A DNA stretch of 64,000 bases from Proteus vulgaris (GTDB lineage Bacteria; Pseudomonadota; Gammaproteobacteria; Enterobacterales; Enterobacteriaceae). Of this stretch, positions 8,130 through 19,074 are shown in pieces (position 1 is the first letter of the stretch; the number at the start of each line of letters is the position of its first letter). Made by a program: the position numbers and the translations under genes. The stretch spans positions 4,235,501-4,299,500 of the forward strand of contig NZ_CP090064.1 of the NCBI RefSeq assembly GCF_023100685.1, read 5' to 3'. A model generated the notes under the pieces. The model was not told the DNA's origin. It saw only the letters and a list, made by a program, of their open reading frames with translations, and made no database searches.

Positions 8130-9083
8130 TTATTTCTGAGCCTGTTTTTTATATTCAAAGGTGCCATTCCATTCCGGTAAAGGCGCAGGAGGTAAAGGAA
8201 CAATTTTATCGATATCAGGGAATTTAGCGCGGGGATTATTATCTATTTCATCACTAATTAGGTCATAACGTCTTACACGTTCTAAATCAATTTTTTGTCC
8301 TAAATAATAGAGCCTATTATTTATATCTGTAGTTTTAAAAGACTGTGATAATAAAAACAAACTCAATGTGTTTCCTTGTTTAGCACCTTCCTGTAAATAA
8401 AATAATGCTTTGGTATAATTATTTTCGGCAGCTACATAGTGTAATCCTAACTCAAAAGAAGCTTTACTAAATCCTTGCTTGGAAGCGCAATCTAGCATTG
8501 CTCGCCCTAAATCTAAGCGATAAAGCTCAGGTACTTGGGCATCCATAAATTTATCTCCAATCACATATTGTCCTTCAGGATTACCCATAATGGCGGCTTT
8601 TAACATATAACTAAATGCCGCATTTTCATCTTGTTCGACCCCATATCCCTCTTGTAAATAGGTCCCCATAATGTAGTAACCAAAAGGGATCTCCATGTTG
8701 ATTAAACGTTCTACTAAATCAATGACTTCTTCTTGTGGTAATTTACCTGCAACCGGCTCTGCATCGCCTTCGGAAATCATTACCTGTAAATTACCTATCG
8801 CTATATAGTGATCTTTTTCCGCGGCTTGGCGATAGAGTTGAGCAATACGTTTTAAATCGGGATTATCTTGTCGGCTTAGTTGTACGGCTTGTTTAAACCA
8901 TGTATCGGCTTCAGGATCTAATGGCGGAAAAACATCTGCCTCATGGAGACACGTAAATTGGAAATTTTTCAGGTTTTCATGCATTTTATTTTTCGCTCCA
9001 CAGCCAGAAATAAATAATAAACTTAGAGTAATTATTAACATAAAAATAAACTGATAATGATTTATTATTCTTTCTTTGACCAT
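8130..9083 (-). CDS. Sel1-repeat lipoprotein, probable immunity protein for the adjacent phospholipase effector
   Basis: 317 residues. The N-terminus has basic residues, a hydrophobic core (FMLIITLSLLF) and a lipobox ISGC, so the mature protein should be lipid-anchored and face the periplasm. Sel1/TPR-like repeats are visible: IAQLYRQAAEKDHYIAIGNL, then MGTYLQEGYGVEQDENAAF and LKAAIMGNPEGQYVIGDKF. Its start overlaps the phospholipase gene by 19 bases, implying coupled synthesis. In Pseudomonas, the Tle5b effector PldB is neutralised by Sel1-repeat proteins encoded next to it, and type VI phospholipases act in the periplasm, so location and fold both fit an immunity role (inference from family and context). 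Confidence 0.75.
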   Translation of the reverse strand: MVKERIINHYQFIFMLIITLSLLFISGCGAKNKMHENLKNFQFTCLHEADVFPPLDPEADTWFKQAVQLSRQDNPDLKRIAQLYRQAAEKDHYIAIGNLQVMISEGDAEPVAGKLPQEEVIDLVERLINMEIPFGYYIMGTYLQEGYGVEQDENAAFSYMLKAAIMGNPEGQYVIGDKFMDAQVPELYRLDLGRAMLDCASKQGFSKASFELGLHYVAAENNYTKALFYLQEGAKQGNTLSLFLLSQSFKTTDINNRLYYLGQKIDLERVRRYDLISDEIDNNPRAKFPDIDKIVPLPPAPLPEWNGTFEYKKQAQK

Positions 9084-10867
9084 GATCTATTCTCATCTAA
9101 AAATTGAATTAATGGCTGAAATGGTTTTATATATGACTCGGTTTTTTTATCTAGTTTATTTCTTGAAATAATTAAATTCCACTTTGTAAACTCTCTTTTT
9201 ATATTATCAAATATACCTCCAGAATGGAGTTGCCATAAAAACTCCCGCATTGATTTAATAAATCCGACTGAATCGGTATCTTGTAAATTAATATTTAATT
9301 CACTATCAAATCGCATACTGCGATAATTAATATTGCTTGAACCGATTGTCATAAAAACATCGTCTACCATTAAGACTTTGCTATGAACATAAGTCGGTTG
9401 CCAAAGAGATGTTTGTGTTATATCTGGATTGGGTGAAACCAATGTACAAATCACCGTTTCTAATCCTTCTATTTTTTTTGCTTTTACTTCAGCTTTTTTA
9501 GAAAGACCTTTACTTTTTCTATGGAAATTAGGCGTTAAATCGGGTCGTTCTAACTCATCTAGCATTCGGTAAGTATTAAAACTTCCCACTTCCATTTCTT
9601 TTAGGGCTGTCGTATTAGTAACCACAAATAAATAAAGAGTATCTTTACAGCCAGCCGTTCGCCTTTTTTCAACCGCTTTTTTTAGTTTCTTAGCCAAAGG
9701 GGGATAACGAAAATATTGGTTTTCCATATAAATATAATTTCGCGCTAAAGCTACAGCGTTATTATAAACTTCTTCAACTTCAAATTTTTTTTGCTGTGGT
9801 TGTGTACGACAAATTTGTCCCATAGTTGGTTGTAATGGAAACTGACTGTCTAATTCTAATTTTTTATTCAGTGCTTCCATTCGTGCCAAATTCAATTTAT
9901 GGTCTTCTGCAGTAATAGATAAACCTTGGCTTAATTCATAATCAGTACTAACATCTTTTGCCCATGCTTCCTCAAAACTATGATAAAGATCTGCAAGTAC
10001 ACCGCCACAAACACACGATGAAATATCTTGCCACGGTCTATCCCCATCTCGCCCTATGTAAGTTTCTTTATGCACACCATCATGTGCATCATTATCCCAA
10101 TAGCCTGAGACCATATTGTGTCCCATAATAAAGCCAACAGCATCTTTTGGTTCTTCATAGTCAATGATCACGAACTTTTGGTGATGCGTAGGGAAATTAG
10201 AAAGTAAAAACTCATGTATTCCTGATGTTTTAAACGAGTTTTCTTTTAATTGGGCTTGGGCTGATGCTCTATCGTCTCCCCAATTAAAAGCTCGACATGC
10301 AACAAATAGTTTTTTCTGACCTGTTTTTTTATCTAAACCTATATTTTGGTGTTTGACGTCAAAATGCCACTTTCTATCATATTCATAATCTTTTTTAGTT
10401 TCATAAGAAACTCGTTTTCCTTGTGCGCCATAACCATCAACATACTCACCAAAAATATTTTTATCCGTGCGAGTTGTACTGTATGCGTCCCAACCAGGAA
10501 ATTGAGGATCAAATCGGTTTCCTAGCTCACTAAACCAGACTAAAAGTCGCACAGTTACCCCACGTTCGGCTGCATCTTTCAGTAGTTCTCCAATTCGTTC
10601 AGAACCCTTTTCTGTTCCTACTCGGGTAAAATACATTGAGGCTTGAAATCCCCATATAGCAATATTAATACTTTTATTGGCTCCCTTAATCGCATTGGCT
10701 AATGCTTTAAATGTTCTTTCACCATTAATAAGAGGCGCAAATCCTGCAGCCATAGGGGAATATCCGTCGCGAATAAACCATTCATTTGTAATAACAGAGC
10801 AAGCACCTTGAGAAGGCACCAAATTAAAAATTTGTGGAGTTTTTAGTAGGGTTGTCTCTGTTGTCAT
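9065..10867 (-). CDS. Tle5-type type VI secretion phospholipase D effector
   Basis: 600 residues with two phospholipase D catalytic motifs: HQKFVIID (H229, K231, D236) and HSKVLMVD (H495, K497, D502), the second followed by the usual GSSNIN. The early NIAIWGF and GVTVRLLVW strands belong to the first PLD lobe. There is no signal peptide, as expected for a protein delivered by the type VI machine. It lies directly downstream of vgrG and upstream of a Sel1 lipoprotein and a PAAR gene, the arrangement of Tle5 antibacterial lipase cassettes. It should hydrolyse membrane phospholipids such as phosphatidylethanolamine in target cells. ATG at 10867 with an AAGGTGA ribosome site. Confidence 0.85.
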   Translation of the reverse strand: MTTETTLLKTPQIFNLVPSQGACSVITNEWFIRDGYSPMAAGFAPLINGERTFKALANAIKGANKSINIAIWGFQASMYFTRVGTEKGSERIGELLKDAAERGVTVRLLVWFSELGNRFDPQFPGWDAYSTTRTDKNIFGEYVDGYGAQGKRVSYETKKDYEYDRKWHFDVKHQNIGLDKKTGQKKLFVACRAFNWGDDRASAQAQLKENSFKTSGIHEFLLSNFPTHHQKFVIIDYEEPKDAVGFIMGHNMVSGYWDNDAHDGVHKETYIGRDGDRPWQDISSCVCGGVLADLYHSFEEAWAKDVSTDYELSQGLSITAEDHKLNLARMEALNKKLELDSQFPLQPTMGQICRTQPQQKKFEVEEVYNNAVALARNYIYMENQYFRYPPLAKKLKKAVEKRRTAGCKDTLYLFVVTNTTALKEMEVGSFNTYRMLDELERPDLTPNFHRKSKGLSKKAEVKAKKIEGLETVICTLVSPNPDITQTSLWQPTYVHSKVLMVDDVFMTIGSSNINYRSMRFDSELNINLQDTDSVGFIKSMREFLWQLHSGGIFDNIKREFTKWNLIISRNKLDKKTESYIKPFQPLIQFLDENRSWSKKE

Positions 10868-10880
10868 ATCATCACCTTAA

Positions 10881-13601
10881 TTATTTTTTACTCTTCCCTG
10901 ATCGGAGTTCATTGAGTAATTGATGAAATATATTTTGATGTGTGCTGCCCGCATATTGCTTATTTAGCATTTGTGAAGATGGTGCTAGGGTTCTAAACCC
11001 TTGTTTTGCAATTTCATCTTGCTCACGCTCTTCCCCATCATTAACGATATTGATGTCAAAACATTCGCCATCAATTAATTCAATACGGTATTTTTCAGTG
11101 GTAATTTCATGTTCAATAAAAATATTACCGTTTTTATCCGTTAGCCCTTTGGTTAATAACGCACCATTGGCATAGAGCGTATAAGGCTCGAATGCACGGA
11201 CTTTAGTTGGGCTTAATGGTGAAGAACTTAATTGGAAACGAAGGGATTGTTTGGGTATAGATTGAGGAAAATTAGGGTGATTAATATCCATACGGTCGGG
11301 GCCATCAACAATCCAATTACTCGCTTTAACGGTTTGATTACCCGGGCTACCGTATTCAATTTGCCCACCTTTTAAACGAATAAATGCACCACCGCAGGTC
11401 AATAATAACTCTTCTTTTGCCGCAATAATGGTTTTGCCTGCGTGACTTGTCACAGTCATATCTTTTAAGGAAGATAAATGCATCTCATCCCCTTGCGCTT
11501 GTAACTCGACTTTCCCTTGTGCCGCAAAAGCCTTAATGCCCATTCGTTGGGCAAATAAGCTAATCACCTCACCTGCTGCTAAAGTAATTTTTTTACCAAC
11601 AGAAATATCTGTCTGCCTTTGTGCTGATATCGTAATATTTTCATTACTGCTTAATTGCACCGTTTTGGGTGATGTAAGTGCAATACCCATAGGTGAGCTT
11701 AATACCAGCGCCGCTTGCTTCATTTCATCAATCGACTGGCTTAATAATTTTTGCTGTGCCGCAAGATCGGCTAATTCCGCTTTAGCAATTTCAGCAGCTT
11801 CTTTTAAGGACGAAACTAAATGTAACGCATCTTCTAATTGCTGCTGTGCTTCACGAATATCAAGTTGCTCTGATGAAGCTTTAGCCCGCAAATCTGTACT
11901 AATAAACAATCCTTTTCCTGCACGGATTGCGCCCCAACTATCTGTACGTAGCTCAAAACCATCACCTCGTTTTTCACGCCCTTTATTAACAAGATGTCCT
12001 AAATTAAGTTGTGTTTTGCCACCATATTCAGTGCTTAATTTAATGTGTTCTTCACCCCGTTTATCTTCCATTCGCAATTTATTATTTGTTGGCGTGCGAA
12101 TAATATTTCGAGTGTTATTTTTATCAGTAATATGATCAGGATGACGAGAGTCGTGTAATGCATGGGCAATATAAGGACGATCGGGATCACCTTCATGGAA
12201 AGCAATGGCAACTTCAGTGCCTTGAATTAAAGGGAAATGTATTCCATAGGTATCACCAGCATAAGGTTTCGCCAAACGAACGGGCATACTTTCATAGCCT
12301 GTTTTCTTTTCATGATTATCACGGTCAGCATCGAAGCAAACCCAATAATATCCATCCTCGTTTTGATGGGCATAAATATCATTGTCTTTCACACTTGATA
12401 CCCGAGCCATCATAGTGCCCGCGATCACAGGACGAGGTTTGAGTTTGGGACGCCAACACAAGGTTTCACTGTAAGGTACTGCATCAAAAGAGACTTGTAA
12501 GGCTTTATCACGCCCACCAGCAAAATGCAGTTGAGTTAATAAAATAGATGATTGAAATATCAGAGGAAGTGTTGAGAGTTGTTGATTGTCTTTAATATTT
12601 AGCACCAGTAATGGTGATAAATCTGATGCACTACTTTTACCTTTTAATTGTGTCTGTTGCGATAAAAAACGTTCATGATCTAAACGCGCCCAAAAGTTGG
12701 CAGTTTCAGCTTCAGGAATAAGCTTATCCCCTCGCGTTAAATGACGCGCACGATAATGATAGACATCACCATAGTTACTCCCATCACCTTCGCCTCTTGT
12801 CATATCACTAACAGCAGAAAGTAACGTATCTTGTGATAAACGAGGGTTGTAGTCTTTGGTTATTACGCTGTGTTCAACCACTTGATGGCGTAAAGATAAT
12901 CCCCAAACACTTTCAACACCACTATCACTCATCCCTGAGGGGCTATTAAGAGGAAGTTGTTTTTCAAATTGATATTGGCTTTGTTTATCCCCAAAGTGAA
13001 TCACTTCCGTTTGCGTTTCTTCATGAAGTTGAAAAGTATAAAAAACACCAATCTCACTTAATAATCGCTCAATAAATTGTAAGTCGCTTTCGTTAATTTG
13101 ATTTATTTGCTCACGCTTAGGATATTCATGCTTAAGAGCAAATTCATATTCCCAGTTTTCAAAACCATGTTCTTCAAGAATTTTTTTAATCACGTCTGGT
13201 ATTGAAAGATTAATAAAAAAGCGATGAGTTCTAATTTGATGGCGCAATAAAGAAAACCGAGGCTGAATAATTAACTGATATCGCGCTTCGTCTTTAGAGC
13301 CTGATAAACGCTGAAAGTCTGTTATTACACCATGAATACGTTTGGAAAAAGGTGATTGAGTTAGTGTGCTAATGTCTATGTTAAGAGGAGGTAAAAAAGT
13401 AAGCGTTGTACTTTTGCGTAATAAATTTAAGGGCTGTAAATCATGTTCTTGGCAAGTAAAAGTAACATGATAAGAGTAAATTTCACTAATTGCTTCATCG
13501 CCAAAAAAATACTCCACATCCATAGGAATATTATTGCCTTTTATGGCTAGCTGATAGCGATTATGTGATAAATTTACTTTTGCTATATCTATTACGCTCA
13601 T
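10881..13601 (-). CDS. vgrG: Type VI secretion spike protein VgrG with C-terminal transthyretin-like extension
   Basis: 906 residues. The first 370 residues match the gp27-like hub (PMDVEYFFGDEAISEIYSYH; RSLL-like QINESDLQFIERLLSEIGV), the middle holds the gp5 OB-fold and the ARVSS/GIHFPLIQGTEVAIAFHEGDPDRP region, and residues about 560-770 form the repetitive beta-needle (DUF2345-like). A final about 100 residues (VRAFEPYTLYANGALLTKG, DKNGNIFIEH) resemble the transthyretin-like domain that binds phospholipase cargo in other VgrGs. The start is ATG at 13601, with AGGGA seven bases upstream; an upstream TTG would add eight residues without support. First gene of the cassette; no structural type VI genes occur nearby, so this is an orphan effector island. 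Confidence 0.9.
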   Translation of the reverse strand: MSVIDIAKVNLSHNRYQLAIKGNNIPMDVEYFFGDEAISEIYSYHVTFTCQEHDLQPLNLLRKSTTLTFLPPLNIDISTLTQSPFSKRIHGVITDFQRLSGSKDEARYQLIIQPRFSLLRHQIRTHRFFINLSIPDVIKKILEEHGFENWEYEFALKHEYPKREQINQINESDLQFIERLLSEIGVFYTFQLHEETQTEVIHFGDKQSQYQFEKQLPLNSPSGMSDSGVESVWGLSLRHQVVEHSVITKDYNPRLSQDTLLSAVSDMTRGEGDGSNYGDVYHYRARHLTRGDKLIPEAETANFWARLDHERFLSQQTQLKGKSSASDLSPLLVLNIKDNQQLSTLPLIFQSSILLTQLHFAGGRDKALQVSFDAVPYSETLCWRPKLKPRPVIAGTMMARVSSVKDNDIYAHQNEDGYYWVCFDADRDNHEKKTGYESMPVRLAKPYAGDTYGIHFPLIQGTEVAIAFHEGDPDRPYIAHALHDSRHPDHITDKNNTRNIIRTPTNNKLRMEDKRGEEHIKLSTEYGGKTQLNLGHLVNKGREKRGDGFELRTDSWGAIRAGKGLFISTDLRAKASSEQLDIREAQQQLEDALHLVSSLKEAAEIAKAELADLAAQQKLLSQSIDEMKQAALVLSSPMGIALTSPKTVQLSSNENITISAQRQTDISVGKKITLAAGEVISLFAQRMGIKAFAAQGKVELQAQGDEMHLSSLKDMTVTSHAGKTIIAAKEELLLTCGGAFIRLKGGQIEYGSPGNQTVKASNWIVDGPDRMDINHPNFPQSIPKQSLRFQLSSSPLSPTKVRAFEPYTLYANGALLTKGLTDKNGNIFIEHEITTEKYRIELIDGECFDINIVNDGEEREQDEIAKQGFRTLAPSSQMLNKQYAGSTHQNIFHQLLNELRSGKSKK

Positions 13602-14344
13602 AAATATTCCCTTTATAAAGCTCAATAATAAAAGTCTTTCTAATATCCCGCCAAGTTTGTTTAATTAAATTTAATATTAGTATTTAAATTAATCAATATC
13701 ATTTTTCTTAAAAATAAATGTCCTTATCGTTACCACTCAAAGGCGAGATTAATATTAATTTAATAATATCAATTAGTTATATTAAAGACCAAATAAATAA
13801 CATTGAGAAGTAATCATTAAATTAGTGACAAACGGCAATATCATCTTATTAATTACACTTAAAATAAGTAAATTTATTTTAAGTAATTATTCTTAGTGAG
13901 AAAGCGATGCCGTATATGTGTTTTTATTTAGAAGCTCAAATAAAGATAGATAAAACAAAAAATATTTAATTTTAGTTATTATTTAGTCAATAAAGGTGCA
14001 AAATAAAATAGCCAATTAATCCACATTAGAAGTACCTTATTTTTTATATAAAAATCCCATTTCAGATAATCTGTACATAAAAAAATCAAAGGTTATAGAT
14101 ATTCGGTAATTTCATCTCATCTTGTTATTTTTTATACAATTATTTATCCATATTGTTACTATGGATTTATTTTTTTTACTCGTTATAATTTCCCTGTCAT
14201 TTTAAGTAGTAGTTCATCACATTGAGTTCACAAAACGATACTCAGGTCTGTCTTGAATGATTGAAAAATGAAATCGTATCTTTACTGGACGTTTTTTAAA
14301 CGCCCGGTACGGATGTTATTTATCAATTTATCAAGGAGACACTG
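13602..14344. other. AT-rich intergenic region between divergent vgrG and formate dehydrogenase operons
   Basis: About 740 bases, very AT-rich, with no convincing gene. It must hold the promoters of both operons. A TATAAT hexamer at 14184-14189 is a candidate -10 for the formate dehydrogenase operon, though I see no good -35 at the right distance. An AAGGAGA ribosome site (about 14333-14339) precedes the formate dehydrogenase start. I found no clear FNR or NarL palindrome. Confidence 0.4.
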
Positions 14345-17300
14345 ATGCAAATCAGTCGTAGGTCTTTCTTTAAGATCTGTGCTGGCGGTATGGCAGGCAC
14401 ATCTGCCGCATTACTAGGCTTAGCACCTGAAGTATCTATTGCGAATGCTCGCCAATATAAATTATTACGTTCCGTTGAAACCCGTAATAACTGCACTTAT
14501 TGCTCTGTAGGTTGCGGTATTTTGATGTATAGCCTTGGGGATGGCGCAAAGAATGTCGATAAAAGTATTTATCACATTGAAGGCGACCCTGATCATCCTG
14601 TTAGCCGTGGCTCTTTATGCCCGAAAGGTGCTGGGCTTGTCGATTATATCCATAGTGAAAATCGCCTGAAATATCCTGAATATCGTAGACCTGGCTCTGA
14701 TAAGTGGGAGCGCATTTCATGGAATGAAGCGATTGATAAAATCGCCCGTCTGATGAAAAAAGATCGTGATGAAAACTTTGTTACCCATAATGAAAAAGGG
14801 CAGGAAGTTAACCGCTGGCTGACAACCGGTATGCTTTGTTCTTCTGCTGCCAGTAATGAAACTGGAATTTTAGATAATAAATTTTCCCGTTCATTAGGCA
14901 TGATTGCTATCGATTGTCAGGCAAGACTTTGCCATGCGCCAACCGTCGCAGCATTAGCGCCAACTTTTGGTCGTGGCGCAATGACCAATAACTGGGTTGA
15001 TATTAAAAACGCTAACGTTGTACTGATCATGGGCGGTAACCCTGCTGAAGCGCACCCTGTCGGTTTTAAATGGGTTATCGAAGCTAAAATTAAGAACAAT
15101 GCGAAGGTTATCGTTGTCGATCCCCGTTTTAACCGCAGTGCTGCCGTTGCCGATCTTTACTCTCCTATTCGCGCTGGCTCTGATACTGCATTCTTATTAG
15201 GTGTTATTCATTACCTTATTGAACACAATAAAATTCAGCATGAATATGTGAAAGCCTATACCAATGCTTCTTTAATTGTACGTGAAGATTTTAGCTTTGA
15301 TGAAGGTCTTTTCAGTGGGTTTGATAAAGAAAATCAAAACTATGATAAAACCTCATGGCACTATGAACTTGATGAGAATGGTTTAGCATTAAGAGATAAT
15401 TCACTGCAACATCCTCGTTGTGTGTGGAATCTTTTAAAACAGCACGTTTCACGTTATACCCCTGAAATTGTTACCACTCTTTGTGGCACACCTTTAGAAG
15501 ATTTCACCTATATCTGTGAGGCGCTTGCGTCTACCAGTGTAAAAGACAGAACCTCAACTATTTTGTATGCCCTAGGTTGGACACACCATACTGGTGGCGC
15601 TCAAACTATCCGTGCAGCAGGTATGATCCAGTTATTATTAGGTAACGTGGGTATGCCGGGTGGTGGTGTGAATGCCTTACGTGGGCACTCGAATATTCAA
15701 GGTTATAGTGATCTGGGCTTATTATCATTAAACCTACCAGGTTATATGCCTCTTCCTAATGAAAAACAGACATCATTAGAAACTTATTTATCCCAAGTCA
15801 CACCAAAAGCCGTGGTTGCAGACCAAGTTAACTATTGGAAAAGAACGCCTGATTTCTTTATCAGTTTGCTAAAAAGTTTCTGGGGTGAACACGCAACAGC
15901 ACAAAATGAGTGGGGTTATCATTGGTTACCAAAATGGGATAAAAGCTATGACATCATGGCTCAAACCCAATTAATGATCGATGGCAAAATGAATGGTTAT
16001 ATCGTTCAAGGTTTTAACCCATTAGCCGCTTTTGCCGACAAGAATAAATGTAGTGCCGCATTAGCCAAGCTGAAATATATGGTTGTCATTGATCCACTCG
16101 TGACTGAATCTTCTAATTTTTGGCAAAATCACGGCGAAATGAATGAAGTTTCATCAAAAGATATTCAAACTGAAATTTTCCGTTTACCTTCTTCATGTTT
16201 TGCTGAAGAAAATGGCTCGATTGCAAACTCAGGCCGCTGGCTACAATGGCACTGGGCTGGTGCTAAACCACCTGCACAAGCATGGCATGATGGTAAAATT
16301 TTAGGGCATTTATTAATGCGTCTGCGTGAACTTTATCGTGAAGAAGGCGGTGTTTGCCCTGAGCCTATCATGAATCTCTCTTGGAACTACGTTGACCCTT
16401 ACGATCCACAGCCAGAAGAAGTGGCGAAAGAAGCAAATGGTCAAGCTCTGCAAGATATCTATGATGAAACAGGCAAATTGTTGTTTAAAAAAGGACAACA
16501 ACTTGATGGTTTCCATCAACTGAAATCAGACGGCTCAACGGCAAGTTTCTGTTGGGTTTATTCCGGTTGCTGGACCGAAAAAGGCAACCAAATGGCGAAC
16601 CGCGATAACGCTGATCCATCCGGACTAGGTTGTACCCCGGGTTGGGCTTTTGCATGGCCACAAAACCGTCGAGTGTTATATAACCGCGCATCGGTTGATC
16701 CACAAGGTCAGCCTTGGGATGAAAAACGTCAGCTTATCAAATGGAATGGTAATCAATGGGTTGGCCCAGATGTACCAGATTATAGTAATGCCGCGCCTAA
16801 TAGTAGTGTAGGTCCCTTTATTATGCAACCCGAAGGTATGGGACGCTTGTTTGCGGTTGATAAAATGGCTGATGGTCCATTCCCTGAATTCTACGAACCG
16901 TTTGAATCACCAACAGAAGATAATATTCTGCACCCGAAAGTCTCTCGTAACCCTGTTGCACGCTTATACAGCTACGATGCTGAACATTTAGGTAAAGCAG
17001 ATGAATTCCCTTATGTGGCAACAACCTACTCAATTACTGAGTTGTTCCGTCACTGGACAAAACACTCATTAATTAATGCCATTGCACAACCGGATCAATT
17101 TATTGAAATTGGTGAACAACTTGCTTCACGTAAAGGCATTGTTCAAGGTGATGAAGTTAAAGTCAGCGCTAAGCGTGGCTATATCAAAGCTAAAGCCGTG
17201 GTGACTAAGCGTATTAGACCTCTAACGATAAATGGCAAAGTTGTTGATACTATCGGTATTCCTTGTCACTGGGGCTTTGAGGGAGCAACACGTAAAGGTT

Positions 17301-17392
17301 TCCTTGCCAATACATTAACGCCATCTGTGGGTGATGCAAACTCATTCACACCTGAATATAAGGCGTTTTTAGTCAATATCGAAAAGGCATAA
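14345..17392 (+). CDS. fdnG: Formate dehydrogenase N/O, catalytic alpha subunit (cysteine form)
   Basis: 1015 residues, the usual length for FdnG/FdoG. A twin-arginine signal (SRRSFFK, then a hydrophobic stretch ending near ANA) exports it folded to the periplasm. The [4Fe-4S] ligands are C50, C53, C57 and C92. The molybdenum-ligand position, selenocysteine 196 in E. coli, is a plain cysteine (C196, codon TGC at 14930-14932) in [20 protein letters not shown]. The protein oxidises formate and passes electrons to the beta and gamma subunits and then to quinone. First gene of a three-gene operon; a strong AAGGAGA precedes the ATG. Whether it corresponds to the nitrate-linked (Fdn) or aerobic (Fdo) isoenzyme cannot be decided; fdhE is not adjacent. 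Confidence 0.93.
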   Translation: MQISRRSFFKICAGGMAGTSAALLGLAPEVSIANARQYKLLRSVETRNNCTYCSVGCGILMYSLGDGAKNVDKSIYHIEGDPDHPVSRGSLCPKGAGLVDYIHSENRLKYPEYRRPGSDKWERISWNEAIDKIARLMKKDRDENFVTHNEKGQEVNRWLTTGMLCSSAASNETGILDNKFSRSLGMIAIDCQARLCHAPTVAALAPTFGRGAMTNNWVDIKNANVVLIMGGNPAEAHPVGFKWVIEAKIKNNAKVIVVDPRFNRSAAVADLYSPIRAGSDTAFLLGVIHYLIEHNKIQHEYVKAYTNASLIVREDFSFDEGLFSGFDKENQNYDKTSWHYELDENGLALRDNSLQHPRCVWNLLKQHVSRYTPEIVTTLCGTPLEDFTYICEALASTSVKDRTSTILYALGWTHHTGGAQTIRAAGMIQLLLGNVGMPGGGVNALRGHSNIQGYSDLGLLSLNLPGYMPLPNEKQTSLETYLSQVTPKAVVADQVNYWKRTPDFFISLLKSFWGEHATAQNEWGYHWLPKWDKSYDIMAQTQLMIDGKMNGYIVQGFNPLAAFADKNKCSAALAKLKYMVVIDPLVTESSNFWQNHGEMNEVSSKDIQTEIFRLPSSCFAEENGSIANSGRWLQWHWAGAKPPAQAWHDGKILGHLLMRLRELYREEGGVCPEPIMNLSWNYVDPYDPQPEEVAKEANGQALQDIYDETGKLLFKKGQQLDGFHQLKSDGSTASFCWVYSGCWTEKGNQMANRDNADPSGLGCTPGWAFAWPQNRRVLYNRASVDPQGQPWDEKRQLIKWNGNQWVGPDVPDYSNAAPNSSVGPFIMQPEGMGRLFAVDKMADGPFPEFYEPFESPTEDNILHPKVSRNPVARLYSYDAEHLGKADEFPYVATTYSITELFRHWTKHSLINAIAQPDQFIEIGEQLASRKGIVQGDEVKVSAKRGYIKAKAVVTKRIRPLTINGKVVDTIGIPCHWGFEGATRKGFLANTLTPSVGDANSFTPEYKAFLVNIEKA

Positions 17393-17402
17393 GGGGAAAC
17401 TG

Positions 17403-18332
17403 ATGTCATTGCAATCTCAAGATATTATTCGTCGTTCTGCTACTAATTCCCTCACGCCAGCACCACAGGTACGTGATTTTAAAGAAGAAGTGGCAAAACT
17501 GATTGATGTTACTACCTGTATTGGCTGTAAAGCCTGTCAGGTTGCCTGTTCAGAATGGAACGATATTCGCGATAAAGTGGGTCTTAACGTCGGTGTTTAT
17601 GATAACCCGATGGATTTAACCGCTAAATCATGGACCGTGATGCGATTTTCTGAAGTTGAAGAAAACGGCAAATTAGAGTGGCTAATTCGTAAAGATGGCT
17701 GTATGCACTGCGCTGATCCGGGTTGTTTAAAAGCCTGCCCAGCAGAAGGTGCCATCATTCAATACGCTAACGGTATTGTTGATTTCCAATCAGAGCACTG
17801 TATTGGTTGTGGTTATTGTATTGCGGGCTGTCCTTTCGATGTTCCTCGCATTAATGAAGAAGATAATCGCGCTTATAAATGCACGCTGTGTGTTGATCGT
17901 GTTGAAGTCGGTCAAGAGCCAGCTTGCGTAAAAACCTGTCCAACAGGGGCAATTCATTTTGGCTCTAAAGAAGCAATGACGCATCTTGCTAACGAACGAG
18001 TCGCAGAGCTGAATACACGCGGTTATGACAATGCGGGTTTATATGACCCTCAAGGGGTTGGTGGAACTCACGTTATGTATGTACTTCATCACGCGGATAG
18101 ACCTAATTTGTATCATGGCTTACCAGAAAACCCAGAAATTAGCTCAACGGTTAAATTCTGGAAAGGTATTTGGAAACCATTAGCGGCAGTTGGTTTTGCA
18201 GCCACCTTTGCAGGTGCAATATTCCATTACTTAGGTATTGGCCCTAACCACACCACAGAAGAAGATGAAGAAGAGGCACAAAAAGAGATGGAAGCATCAC
18301 AAAATTCAGTGAATAAAGAGGAGCAGAAATAA
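17403..18332 (+). CDS. fdnH: Formate dehydrogenase N/O, iron-sulfur beta subunit
   Basis: 309 residues with four ferredoxin-like cysteine clusters: [37 protein letters not shown] and [21 protein letters not shown]. These carry four [4Fe-4S] clusters that wire electrons from the alpha subunit across the membrane. A single transmembrane helix (about residues 258-280, [19 protein letters not shown]) anchors it near the C-terminus, and an acidic tail follows. It starts 10 bases after fdnG, and its TAA stop overlaps the next ATG by one base, so translation is coupled. Confidence 0.93.
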   Translation: MSLQSQDIIRRSATNSLTPAPQVRDFKEEVAKLIDVTTCIGCKACQVACSEWNDIRDKVGLNVGVYDNPMDLTAKSWTVMRFSEVEENGKLEWLIRKDGCMHCADPGCLKACPAEGAIIQYANGIVDFQSEHCIGCGYCIAGCPFDVPRINEEDNRAYKCTLCVDRVEVGQEPACVKTCPTGAIHFGSKEAMTHLANERVAELNTRGYDNAGLYDPQGVGGTHVMYVLHHADRPNLYHGLPENPEISSTVKFWKGIWKPLAAVGFAATFAGAIFHYLGIGPNHTTEEDEEEAQKEMEASQNSVNKEEQK

Positions 18333-18988
18333 TGAAGAAGAAAAGCGATAAAATCCTTCGTCATACTGCCTCAGAACGTATTAATCACTGGGTTGTGGCG
18401 ATTTTCTTTATCTTTACTACCTTTAGCGGATTGGGCTTTTTCTTTCCATCTCTAAACTGGTTTATGAATATTTTAGGTACACCACAGCTTTCACGCTTAC
18501 TGCATCCTTTTGCAGGTGTTGCGATGGTGTTCTTCTTTATCTTTATGTTTTTTAGATACTTAAAACATAATTTTGTTGATAAAGACGACTTAGTGTGGGC
18601 AAAAAATATCCACAAAGTGCTACAAAACGAAGAAGCCGGCGATATCGGGCATTATAACTTGGGTCAAAAAGGCATTTACTGGACATTAAGTATCAGCCTT
18701 ATTGTGCTTACAGTCAGTGGTGTGATGATTTGGCGTCCTTATTTCGCGGACTATTTCTCTATCCCGGTTATTCGCATTGCCTTACTGGCTCATTCACTGT
18801 CAGCTATTTTGCTTATCATAACGGTATTTGTTCATGCTTATGCTGCATTCTGGGTGAAAGGATCTATTCGTAGCATGATTGAAGGTTGGGTAACTCGGGG
18901 GTGGGCGAAAAAGCACCATCCACGTTGGTATCGTGAGATCTTAGAAGAAGAGAAAAAAGAAGCAGAAAGCAAATTAAACCAAAAATAA
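18332..18988 (+). CDS. fdnI: Formate dehydrogenase N/O, cytochrome b556 gamma subunit
   Basis: 218 residues with four transmembrane helices. Histidines in ERINHWVVA, LLHPFAGVAMV, LAHSLSAILL and VFVHAYAAFWVKGS are placed to ligate the two b hemes and close the quinone site. It takes electrons from the beta subunit and reduces menaquinone or ubiquinone at the cytoplasmic side. The GAGGAG ribosome site lies within fdnH, and the two genes overlap by one base. A charged tail rich in Lys and Glu ends the protein. Last gene of the operon; a convergent terminator follows. Confidence 0.92.
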   Translation: MKKKSDKILRHTASERINHWVVAIFFIFTTFSGLGFFFPSLNWFMNILGTPQLSRLLHPFAGVAMVFFFIFMFFRYLKHNFVDKDDLVWAKNIHKVLQNEEAGDIGHYNLGQKGIYWTLSISLIVLTVSGVMIWRPYFADYFSIPVIRIALLAHSLSAILLIITVFVHAYAAFWVKGSIRSMIEGWVTRGWAKKHHPRWYREILEEEKKEAESKLNQK

Positions 18989-19026
18989 TCAACTGCTTTT
19001 GTTTTTATAAAATAGATGTGAGAAAA

Positions 19027-19052
19027 AAATGGAGACTTAATCGTCTCCATTT
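19027..19052. terminator. Bidirectional terminator between fdnI and fdhF
   Basis: Perfect 10-bp stem AAATGGAGAC / GTCTCCATTT with a 6-base loop, A-rich on the left and T-rich on the right, between convergent genes. Confidence 0.8.
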
Positions 19053-19074
19053 CTATTTTGAATAAACACTCAAC

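Noticed and set aside
13602-13625. Upstream TTG start that would lengthen VgrG by eight residues
   Set aside because: The ATG at 13601 has a well-placed AGGGA; the TTG has none. The same reasoning moved starts of PAAR, gdhA, pitA, igaA, hofN, dam, sodA and others.
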